Positions 24,073 to 32,900 of a DNA stretch of 64,000 nt are shown piece after piece. Both the position numbers and the translations under genes were made by a program. The stretch's first letter is position 1. Every line of letters starts with the position of its first letter. The stretch comes from Amaranthus tricolor (Eukaryota > Streptophyta > Magnoliopsida > Caryophyllales > Amaranthaceae), in the NCBI RefSeq assembly GCF_026212465.1, contig NC_080058.1:2931501-2995500 (forward strand), in the 5' to 3' direction. A model generated the notes under the pieces. It was not told where the DNA came from. It did no database searches and saw nothing but the letters and a program-made list of their open reading frames with translations.

Positions 24073-25515
24073 TTATCAAGTGTTATTAAGATAAATTTGC
24101 ATGGGAAATGAGAGAAAAATGGAATAGGTTTTAGGGTATAACCAAAAAAATTTTAACTCGCTTTATTTAACTTTTTCTTGTGTTTTAAACTTGGGATTAG
24201 AGGAATTAAGGGTCCATTTTCAATGGAAATGGCTAGAAAGAGATAATAATTATGGTACAATTATCGATTTTGCAACTTATATTATAAAGCTTGATAATTG
24301 TATGCTCTTTCATTATATCTTATTTTCATATATTTACGGTGTTCTCCTCTATATATGACATATCAAATTAAAGTTGGACGTACACAAAAACTCATTCCCC
24401 CATACTAGCCACTATATAAGCTGTTGTTTTAGTACACATTTGTTTTATTGTTCAGACTCAAGTAAATTTTTCATATTTTTTTAATTCTGACATATTATTT
24501 TCAAAACATTACAAAATTAATTACAAGACTTAAAATGGCAATTTCAAGACTTAAAAGGCCAATTTCAAAGTTTGTAAAATCAATTTCAATGTTTTAATCA
24601 TCCTACTTTAAAGTTAAATGAAAATTTAAAGTCATGCCATTGGTTTTTTAAGATTGAAATAATTGATGTTTTAAGACTTGAAATTTATCCTTTAAGTCTT
24701 GAATGCTTTTGAAGTTTAAAATTAATTAAAAAAAATAATTAAATCGGCTAATATGACAATTGACCCAAGATTTGTGTAATTTTAAATCTACCCCTTGGAA
24801 AATTTAGATTCGAATTTTTCTAGACCATAACTTCAATTATTTGATTATACATCTAATTGTTAAATTGTATAATGTACATAATACAGTAAGAATTATATAG
24901 CCAAATTCGGATGAAATCATACTAAAGTTCAAACCAATGACTTATTGTCCTTTGACCTAAGATGTTATAGAAGTATTTTAAAATTAACGTGCAATCATCA
25001 AATTCCAATCCAAAAGAATATATGAAATTACTCCGCTGTCCTTATTTATTTTTGGATAAATTTTTTTAAAAATAAAATTAGAGGATAAAATTAGAGTCTA
25101 GAAATATTATGGAACAGAAAAAAATGTGAGCTACAAATAAATTTCTAAAATTCTAGTTCTAAAATAAGATACTCGTTTTATAGTGAACTAATAAAAAATA
25201 AAAACAATTATATTGAGATGGAGGTAACAACAATTAATAACAACTCGTCTTGTGTGAAACCGTCTCACCATGAGACATGTCTATACAAAATACTCATTAG
25301 TAAAAAAATATTAGAAAAATAAAAACTGAATTTTCACTTGTACAGGAAGCATTTTTTTAATAATTTTAGTTGATCCAATGGAAATCGTCTCACGGTGAAG
25401 CATCCTTAATAGAGAATTAATGAGTAATAATAATGGCCAACAAGGAACTGAGATAGTTCGTTTAAATTGTTGTCCATCTATTCTTCATTTACATGGACAC
25501 TTAGCAGCCCACGGT
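24073..25515. other. PLETHORA-like 3' UTR and AT-rich intergenic DNA
   Basis: The 3' UTR of the preceding gene should occupy the first few hundred bases; no single polyadenylation site stands out. A decayed MITE-like stretch starts TACTCCGCTGTCC at about 25030. A family-D repeat with GTCTTGTGTGAAACCGTCTC at the left and CGTCTCACGGTGAAGC at the right spans 25245-25403. No gene is seen. Confidence 0.6.
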
Positions 25516-25613
25516 CCAAGTGAGAGTTTTACTGGGCTTGTCCAAAACTCATGAATTTCTTTCTTGAGATACAGTCATGAGTTTTGGGCAAGCCCAGTAA
25601 AACTCTCACTTGG
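25516..25613. repeat. Near-perfect 38-bp hairpin with 22-nt loop
   Basis: The left arm 25516-25553 (CCAAGTGAGAGTTTTACTGG...) and right arm 25576-25613 are inverted copies with one mismatch, and that mismatch could pair as G-U in RNA. The 22-nt loop is 25554-25575. It lies 37 bp before a TRIM element. Such a structure could be a small fold-back transposon, a recent inverted duplication, or a source of small RNA if transcribed. Confidence 0.9.
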
Positions 25614-25650
25614 GATACTATCCATTCTTTTCGAGAAACTTCATTCATCG

Positions 25651-25936
25651 TGTTATATATAATATATCCTGGAGTCTCAACTATCAGCTTAAGCTTTTGG
25701 TTGAGTTGGTTTATTGACATGATATCAAAAGCCAGTGACACAAGAAGTTACAAGTTCGAATCTCAACCACCCTTCATTTAAAGTGGAATATTCAGCGCCA
25801 GATTTGAGAAGGACTTGTGTTGCATCTACACTTCAAGCCCAAAGGACTCTCATGTGAGGGGGCGTGTTAGAGTATATAACATATCGTGGGGTCTCAACCA
25901 TCAGCTTAAACTTTTGGTTGAGTTGGTTCCTTGACA
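25651..25936 (+). mobile_element. Complete TRIM retrotransposon
   Basis: The 5' LTR (25651-25719, 69 bp) and 3' LTR (25865-25936, 72 bp) share TGTTA...TTGACA ends and the central CATCAGCTTAA...CTTTTGGTTGAGTTGGTT. The internal part begins TGATATCAAAAGCC, a changed form of the initiator-Met primer-binding site TGGTATCAGAGCC, and ends GTGAGGGGGCG, a purine-rich tract just before the 3' LTR. CATCG before and CATCA after are a 5-bp target-site duplication with one mismatch. It has no coding capacity, as expected for terminal-repeat retrotransposons in miniature. Confidence 0.88.
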
Positions 25937-26605
25937 CATCAGGAAACAATCATAATAATTTAAAATGCACTAATGCAGCATCATCAATGATATGCATCAT
26001 ACATACATCATTCTCTTTCCGATCAAATATTCCATTTATTTGATATCAATTTTTTTTAAAAAAGGGAGCAATTGCATGGAACCAAGTGAGGTGAGTACGT
26101 AATGGGAAAGTGATAAATTAATAACAGTTGTATAAATAGTTAAAATTCACAACGACGTAATTAAACGAAAAAATTTATCAAATAAGAAAATGAAATATTT
26201 GATGCGAATATATCCAATAATGCAATATCCATTAAAATAGGAGCACTAAAAGTTTATGTGCATATTATAGCATGTTTAAGATCTTGAAATATCTTGGATT
26301 TATGATAATCGTCACAAGTTTGAGACGGAGTCATACAAAAAATTTTCATTTATCATCAAAATAGTATGGAGCTATGATTTGAAGTTTGAACTTCCAACAT
26401 CTAATTCAAAGTTCAGTATTTATTATTTTAGTAAGTTAATCTATTGGTCATGCACTCATACTTTTCTAATATAAATATTTGACGAATTTTTCTGAAATAT
26501 ATTAGATGATATTTTAATTTTACAATAACATTTCAAAATAGTTTTAAGATTTTTCGGGCCTTTTGTAGACCATCACCAAGATCCGCCAATCCGCCATTAC
26601 TTGCA

Positions 26606-26876
26606 TGTTGGTAGTATATAATATATATTGGAATTTTAACCATCAGTTTAAACTTGATTTGATTTCTTTAACGTGGTATTAGAAGCCAACGTGATAAGAG
26701 GTTACAGGCTCGAATCTCAACCATCCCTCATTTAAAGTGGAATATTCAGTGTCTATGCGCATCCACACTTCTAGTCTAATGGGCTCTCGTGTGAAGGAGC
26801 GTGTTAGAGTATATAACATATCTTGAGGCCTACATCATCGGCTCAAGTTTTTGGTTGACTTGGTTCCTTTTAACCC
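26606..26876 (+). mobile_element. Second TRIM retrotransposon, older copy
   Basis: The family is the same as at 25651-25936. The 5' LTR (about 26606-26673) is quite decayed. The primer-binding site TGGTATTAGAAGCC follows at 26674-26687, and the internal AATCTCAACCATCCCTCATT and AAAGTGGAATATTCAGTG agree with the other copy. GTGAAGGAGCG precedes the 3' LTR (26802 to about 26876). TTGCA before and ATGCA after may be the remains of a target-site duplication. Confidence 0.82.
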
Positions 26877-27073
26877 ATGCAAGGTGTAAACGACATGTTG
26901 AGAACCATTTTATGCCGTAATCTGTAAGAGAAATCTCAACTGTAGTTACTCAGATTAAGTGATAATTACTCTGGCTAACACTATGGGATGAGTTGCTTTT
27001 AGCTTTTTCTTTTTTAATTGGTTAAAAAGTAAAAAAAGTGATTTGTAAATGATTTTTAAGTCAAGATGAAAGG

Positions 27074-27327
27074 TTAGGGCGTATATGGTAAAATGGTTTA
27101 TTGAGTAATTTTTAGCTTATTTAAATGAAAGGTTGAATGGTAAAACTAGTCAATTCTAATATTTGGTAAACTAACTGGTTGAAACAACTTATTAATATGA
27201 ATAAGTTGCTTTTGAATAAGCTGCTCATAGCAGCGAATTCAAAATCAACTAGTTATACCCATTAAGAAAATCAGGTGGTCAAATCAGTCATTGTGATCAG
27301 CTATCAGCTGTTTGCCAAATACCCTAA
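27074..27327. mobile_element. MITE with hAT-like terminal inverted repeats
   Basis: The left end TTAGGGCGTATATGGTAAA and right end TTTGCCAAATACCCTAA are inverted repeats with a few differences, a style common in hAT-type MITEs. The inside contains further inverted and repeated short blocks (GGTTGAAACAACTTATT, CAGCTATCAGCTG). I could not find a target-site duplication. A fragment related to the middle lies at about 49785-49925. Confidence 0.65.
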
Positions 27328-27703
27328 CTTGATTAGCCTATTTTATCAGCTGGTTGCCACTTTTTAATAAACAACGAATAACAAATACTTAATTTATCAA
27401 ATATCTTTCCAATCAACTGACTTATTCAAATAGGTTAAAAAAAACAAAAAAAATAATTTTAATTAATCAAACAAACCAACTATTAACAACCATATGAATT
27501 CATCCAATTATATGTCAAGTGACCAAGTTGCAATAAGCCCAAAATATCGAACCAAGTTGAAGGTTTCAAATTAAAATTAAAGAAATTTATTTTCTTTAAT
27601 CATAAATAGTAGTAGTATATTTTGACCACTTCTAAAGCCACTCAAATAGTGTTTTGATAAACTAAGATCAATTTCAAAAAAATCATACCCTTTTAATTTA
27701 ATA

Positions 27704-27936
27704 CTAGCGTCCCATTTATTTTATGAATTCAATACAATTATTTAATTTTTAATATTTTTAATTGTGCATAATGAAAAATTATGAAAAATTTATATAAGTA
27801 ATTTTTACATTAAAATGAATCAAACAGGATCTTACTTAACTATGTTTCAAGTTATAAATTAATAATAAATTATAAATTAAGAGTACATAATAAATAGTAT
27901 TTAAAAAGCAAATAAAATAATAATGAATTAGAGGGA
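27704..27936. mobile_element. Family-B MITE, decayed
   Basis: The interior AATCAAACAGGATCTTACTT and AAATTAAGAGTACATAATAA aligns with 43590-43847. The ends (CTAGCGTCCC on the left, GAGGGA on the right) are eroded. Confidence 0.65.
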
Positions 27937-28300
27937 TTTTCTCGAAACTAATGTAAGATATGTTGGATGAATTTAAGGAGTGGATTCATTGATTAAACCG
28001 CAAATTGGATTCATGCATGTTGTCCAACAACAAAACCACAGCCCACAGGTATAACACGGATCTACTAGTTGAAGAGAGCATATTTTTCGCATGGCCGTCG
28101 CCCGTGTGGGGTAACATCTAACGTCACCCTTTTTATAGGCATTGGTTCATCAAAATTGACATGTGAATATTCACGTGAAAATAAAGGAGACCACTATATT
28201 ATATACATTATTATTATTATAATATAAAAAGACATAAACTAATAAATAATGTTCTCAAAAGTACTTGTTATTGTAAATAATTATATTGAATTATATATTA

Positions 28301-28553
28301 CATTTTCTGTTCTCTAAAATTATTTTTATTTGAAATATTTTATTTTAAGGATTGAGAAATTTAATTAAGGTTTTTATAATATAAATAGAAGATAAAGTAT
28401 TTTCATGTGAGATCTCGTAAAATTCATTTGAATGTATTCGTTTTGTTATCATATATTTTTTATAATTTTTTATGATGTGTAATAAAAGATTGTTAAGACT
28501 TAAAAATTACTTTGAAATTGTACAAAAAGTAAACGAGAAGAAAAAAAATAAGA
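28301..28553. mobile_element. Family-A MITE, decayed
   Basis: ATGTGAGATCTCGTAAAATT, TATAATTTTTTATGATGTG and GTTAAGACTTAAAAATTACT match the interior of 10040-10279. The terminal CTCC/GGAG boxes are lost. Confidence 0.65.
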
Positions 28554-28721
28554 GAATTATTTTAACGTATTATCAAATGATTAAAATGATTGACCTGTGA
28601 TTGATAATTGTGCAACATAACTTATTATGCCATTTAAGATAATAGATAAGTAATACTCCTCTTTTTACTTTGAAATTGTACAAAAAGTAAATTTGACCAT
28701 ATTTCTTTTACACTCTCTTTT

Positions 28722-28825
28722 AAGAGGGTATCAGTATGGATTGTCCGTCCTCTTTTTACCTGGACCTTGTTTTCAAGCAGGATAATTGGGTAGTGATGAT
28801 AATGATGATGATGATGAGATAAGTA
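28722..28825 (+). mobile_element. RTE-type LINE 3' tail fragment
   Basis: A short GC-richer stretch (CTGGACCTTGTTTTCAAGC) runs into GGGTAGTGATGATAATGATG and more GATGAT repeats, resembling the last 80-100 bp and repeat tail of the LINE at 6475-7020. Confidence 0.55.
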
Positions 28826-29722
28826 ATTTTGAGATAGTCATTTTAATTAAGTGATTCAACTTCAAATTAGTATATATATCATTCCTTAGGCCCTATAGTT
28901 ATTTGACATGATTCAAATAACAAGAAAAAATAAATAATTTTTGTATCATTCCTTATGTTCTATTATTCAACTTTCATCTAAAAATGATAAATATATATGA
29001 AAATACACAATTTACGGATATTGTAGAAAATGAATAACCTTTTTCGACTATGAATTATTTGTTTGCTCTGTATATATTAAGACATGGAAACCACAAATTC
29101 ACTTGGAAGGGGCTACTATATTTTAGCAAGATCATAAAGGGGAACATCCTCACATGATACTTCCTTTATCACCCGAAAATTTTCCTATTTTCTTTTTTAG
29201 TATGCCCACTAAATTTGCACTTTTTATTAGTGGTTAATATTCATAAACTTTTTATTTTTTATTAATATATTTATTTTACATTTTCATCTAATTTATACAC
29301 CTCTCTTATTTTCCACATTTTTTTGTAACTCATTACTATATTTTAACACTTTAATTTTACTACTGAAATTAATATTTTCCAAACAACATATCATTAATGA
29401 CATAAAATGATACCAAAATAAAATAGGAAAATCATACGCCAACCAAAATTTCCAAATAAATGTGGATGTATAGGATTCCAGAGAGCACAAGCTGTGACAA
29501 GCACGCCAACGGGCCCTTATTTAAAAGAGGCAAAATTTGGTAGTATTTATAATGTAAATATACGTTATCATCTTGTGGTCCATATTGTTGCCATCCAACC
29601 TTTTTCATTTTCACAAAAAAACAAGACAAAATCCTATTACATCTATCCTCCTACTCAACATTTAATAAATAACAATTATTATAATTATTGAATACTTATT
29701 AGTTATCATGTAAAAACATATA
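28826..29722. other. AT-rich intergenic DNA, no gene seen
   Basis: Open frames on both strands around 29293-29691 overlap each other and have no recognisable motif; I take them as chance. Confidence 0.65.
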
Positions 29723-29959
29723 CTCCTTCTGTCCTTAATAATTTGCATCAAAGAGAAAAGTGTTATTCTTTTAAAAAAGTATAGATAATGGTAATAAATG
29801 AAGAAAGAATGATTTGTGTAAATGAAATTAAAAGAGAATTAAAATGTATGAAAAATATTAAAAGAAAGTGGTAAATCATAGTCTAAAAATAAAAATAATG
29901 CAAATTAAGTGGGATTAACCAAAATGAAAAATATTGCAAATTAAAAGAAACAGAGGGAG
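29723..29959. mobile_element. Stowaway-like MITE, family C
   Basis: The ends CTCCTTCTGTCC and CAGAGGGAG are inverted, with TA duplicated on both sides (29721-29722, 29960-29961). The 237-bp interior is A-rich and non-coding and does not match families A or B. Confidence 0.8.
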
Positions 29960-30311
29960 TATTTATAATATTAGAATTACATATAAAAAAGCTAAAAAAT
30001 TAACATCACTTAAAATTATCAATACATTATATGTTTTCAACTTTGTAAACTATTTTAAGCGTTAACTAATAGGAGTATTTTCATAAAAACTTAAAAGTAT
30101 TCATTAAAGCTGCATACTCCCTTAATAAAGAATATTTTTAACGTAGCTATATTTACCTAGTATCTGTTATTCATATAAAATAATAGAAGTATTATATAGA
30201 CTTACATCTTATTTTTAATGTATAAAAAATATAGGAAATAAAATATTTTTAATTATTTTTTTTTTAATTTTCAACTTAATTTTTGATGTATCTATTATTT
30301 CAACTAAATCA

Positions 30312-30571
30312 TGATACCCCACATTTAGCTTTAAAGGGATTGATAGACTACATTATATCAACAAGGTAGGTGCATATCTTCTTTTCTAGGAAGCTCATTT
30401 GCTAAAAACTCCACAGTTAAGCATGCTTGTTGAGAAGCAATTTTAGGATAGATAACTTCTTGAGAAATTTTCTCGGGCGTGCACGAGTGAAGTCAAAGTG
30501 CGTTGGAGAGACTTATATTGGTCTATAGGATCAGTGTACATTCCTTATGGTCCGAGTGGCCGACTGCTACA
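30312..30571 (+). mobile_element. Cassandra-type LTR carrying 5S-rRNA-like sequence
   Basis: A 260-bp stretch with TG...CA ends. Inside, AACTCCACAGTTAAGCATGC (30408 onward) matches the internal control region of plant 5S rRNA (AACTCCGCAGTTAAGCGTGC). About 20 bp later TTTTAGGATAGATAACTTC corresponds to the 5S C box (TACTAGGATGGGTGACCTC), with several substitutions. The order and flanking words (CCCCACATT near the start, GGCGTGCACGAGTGAAG after the 5S part) are those I know from Cassandra TRIM LTRs, which carry a 5S gene promoter. No second LTR is seen, so it is a solo LTR or remnant. Confidence 0.75.
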
Positions 30572-31498
30572 TTATTCTTCTAATATTCTCTAATTATTTA
30601 AGCAAGGCAATCAAGTAGGTACAAATTGTTGAACCTCCTATACATATTTACAGAAATACCCTTATTTGCTTTGCCTTTTACTAAAAGGGAAACTCCCACA
30701 TAAAGGAAATGTTTATTTTGCACATGCCTAAATGGAGTTAAAAAAAAATTCCTATTATAATGCTCATTTAAAAATATATATATATAAGGTAGTCGTAGAA
30801 AAACCACGAGCCCACCGCGGTTTAGTCGCAAGAAACACGCGACTCGACCGCGTACGACTCAGCCGCAGTCATGATAAATTTGATTCACACTAGTAAAAAA
30901 CCAGGAAAATTTTCTCAAATAGAAGTCATGATAAAGGCCGGTTGCACTAAGCTTTCGTATGTGCTCTCGAATATCTACATTGATCCTATTTGCCCTTACA
31001 TGACCATCTCTATACACTAAGGACGGGTGGTTATGTCTTCCTTTTTCACCAGGACACACCCTTACCGTCTAAGGTCTTTCTCTTGGTTTACGACTACTTG
31101 CTACAATCTACCGGAGTAATCTACGTAGTCTCCTAAGTTTTCAAAGTCCTGCAAATTTGAAATATGAAACAAACCATACATTAGGTCATTAAAAAATTAT
31201 ACATACAAACATTAATAATAAAAACATTCAATAATAAATAAAAATTATAAATTACTTGAATAGTTAATATTAAAATATTAGTAATACAAATTTATATTAA
31301 TTAAAAATTATAATTTACTTAAATAATTAATATTAAAATAACAAAAATACAAAAAATATAATAAAATAATTGTAATAATAATAAAAAAATTAATATTAAA
31401 TAATAAGAAAATAATAATAATAACAACATATAATTATAAATTATTTAAATAAATAATAACAAAATAATAGTAATGTTAATAATATAAATTACTTACAT

Positions 31499-31547
31499 TA
31501 TTAATAATAATAATAATAATAAAAATTAATAATAATAATACTAATAC

Positions 31548-31636
<89 letters not shown>
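31499..31636. repeat. (AAT)n microsatellite
   Basis: The trinucleotide AAT is repeated almost without interruption from about 31550 to 31636, with imperfect AAT repeats from 31499. Confidence 0.97.
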
Positions 31637-31753
31637 GCAATAATAAAAAAATACAAATAATATTAATAATAATAATTTACTAAGACATATAATAATTTAA
31701 ATAATAATGTAAATAATAAAAAAACAAAAAAAGTCGCACAAAAACCGCGAGCA

Positions 31754-31796
31754 GACCACGGTGGAGTCGCACAAATTGTGCGACTGAACCGTGGTC
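31754..31796. repeat. 43-bp GC-rich palindrome
   Basis: GACCACGGT (31754-31762) and ACCGTGGTC (31788-31796) are perfect inverted repeats. Inside them AGTCGCACAA and TTGTGCGACT are also perfect inverted repeats around a single A at 31775. Only two base pairs between the two blocks fail to match. It lies in the GC-rich patch that may be CACTA subterminal sequence. Confidence 0.9.
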
Positions 31797-32378
31797 CAGA
31801 CGCACGTTTTGTGCGACTCAACCACGGTTCACTCGCCCAATTTTTGCAACTTCCTTTTTTTTGTTTTAAAAAATTACACTGATTCAAATCATTTAAAGTA
31901 CGTTTTTGAATTCGTATATCATAAAGGGCGCGTCTGAAAATTCAATACATATAGGGTTGCGATAAAAATGTTCGAGATTACGTTTAAACTTTAAATTTAA
32001 TGTTTTTAAAGTGATAATAGTGTTATTAAGTGCGATTTACATTTGTTAAATAAGTTTTAAATCCATGGGCAAATTCATAATTTTATTAGGAGGGCGACGA
32101 TAAAATGAAAACGGTGGCAATATATAACAATGCCCATATAATATTGGACAAATGTAGTGTTCCGGTTTCCAATGAAAAATAAAATAAAAAATTAAAAAAT
32201 GGACAATATTCTTTTTCCTTTTTTTTTTTTCTTTTTAATTTGCCGACCTTTGATTATTTTTACCCCTCAGCCTGACTTACGCCTTAAAATTTCCATTCCC
32301 ATTTCTCCATTTCTCTCCGTCTTCACAAAAAAAAAAAAAAGAAAAAACACCCACCATTTCTCAATCTTCTCTCTCCAA

Positions 32379-32434
32379 AACCCAGAATATTTTTCTCAAT
32401 CAAACCCAGAATATTTTTCTCAATCAAACCCAGA
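32379..32434 (+). repeat. 24-bp tandem repeat in the SAP leader
   Basis: The unit ACCCAGAATATTTTTCTCAA plus TCAA occurs twice in a row and then begins a third time (ACCCAGAAAAGAT), ending just before the start codon. It is in-frame by length but upstream of the family's usual start, so it is probably leader sequence. Confidence 0.9.
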
Positions 32435-32441
32435 AAAGATT

Positions 32442-32900
32442 ATGGCACAACAGAGAGAGAAAGATGAAACCATAGAGCTTAAAGTTCCAGCTGAAACACC
32501 CCTTTCACTTTCATGCCCAGATAATTGCAAAAACATCCCATCTTCTACAAGACCCGACATGGGTCGTATAGATCCGGGTCTACCAGACCCGGCCCGTCTA
32601 AGATCGGAGAGGGAGGTGGAAGATCAACCTCTTCCTGAGGCAACTTCAACGACGAAGGATCTTCAAGAGTCAACAGTTGAGGTATCTTCAATACCGGTTA
32701 AAAAGTCTGTTAACAGGTGCTCCGGGTGCGGAAAACGGGTCGGGCTTACCGGGTTTAGATGTAGATGTGGAGATCTGTTTTGTGCACAGCACAGGTATTC
32801 AGATCGGCATGATTGTAGTTATGATTATAAAACTGCTGGACGAGAAGCTATTGCAAGGGAGAATCCGGTTGTTAGAGCTGCAAAGATCTTGAAAGTTTAG
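32442..32900 (+). CDS. SAP5: AN1 zinc-finger stress-associated protein with half an A20 finger
   Basis: This is a 152-residue, single-exon protein. [16 protein letters not shown] matches the start of SAP5-type proteins (MAQ..EKEETEFKVP), which is why I start at this ATG and not at the longer open frame from 32199. The AN1 finger is complete: C93-x2-C-x10-C-x-C-x4-C-x2-H-x5-H-x-C, with [14 protein letters not shown] and the C-terminal [16 protein letters not shown]. The usual A20 finger is broken: the first pair (CPDNC, about 29-33) is present, but the second CxxC is absent and replaced by a Pro/Arg-rich stretch. Family members act in abiotic stress responses, and their A20 domain binds ubiquitin or acts as an E3 ligase. 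This protein would have only AN1 functions, if it is functional. Whether the loss is specific to this copy cannot be told from one genome window. Confidence 0.93.
   Translation: MAQQREKDETIELKVPAETPLSLSCPDNCKNIPSSTRPDMGRIDPGLPDPARLRSEREVEDQPLPEATSTTKDLQESTVEVSSIPVKKSVNRCSGCGKRVGLTGFRCRCGDLFCAQHRYSDRHDCSYDYKTAGREAIARENPVVRAAKILKV

Larger units (their letters stand above)
30572..32120. other. Intergenic DNA with GC-rich repeat clusters and AAT repeats
   Basis: Two GC-rich patches (30790-30870 and 31733-31850) share words such as ACCGCG, CCACGG and AGTCGCA in both orientations, like the subterminal repeats of CACTA-type transposons. CACTAGTAAAAAAC at 30887-30900 resembles a CACTA terminus, but no partner end is visible. 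Between them lies AT-rich DNA with a long AAT microsatellite. No gene is seen. Confidence 0.5.

Noticed and set aside
25690..25790. tRNA-like B box (AGTTCGAATCTC) near 25750
   Set aside because: It sits in the TRIM internal region without a tRNA fold around it; the flanking LTRs and target duplication identify the element as a TRIM, not a tRNA gene or SINE.
31499..31636. Possible CRISPR-like or satellite array
   Set aside because: It is a simple AAT microsatellite without spacers, and the genome is a plant's.
32199..32441. N-terminal extension of the SAP open frame
   Set aside because: The extension is translated poly-T/poly-A and tandem-repeat leader sequence; the family starts at MAQ, which is the ATG at 32442.
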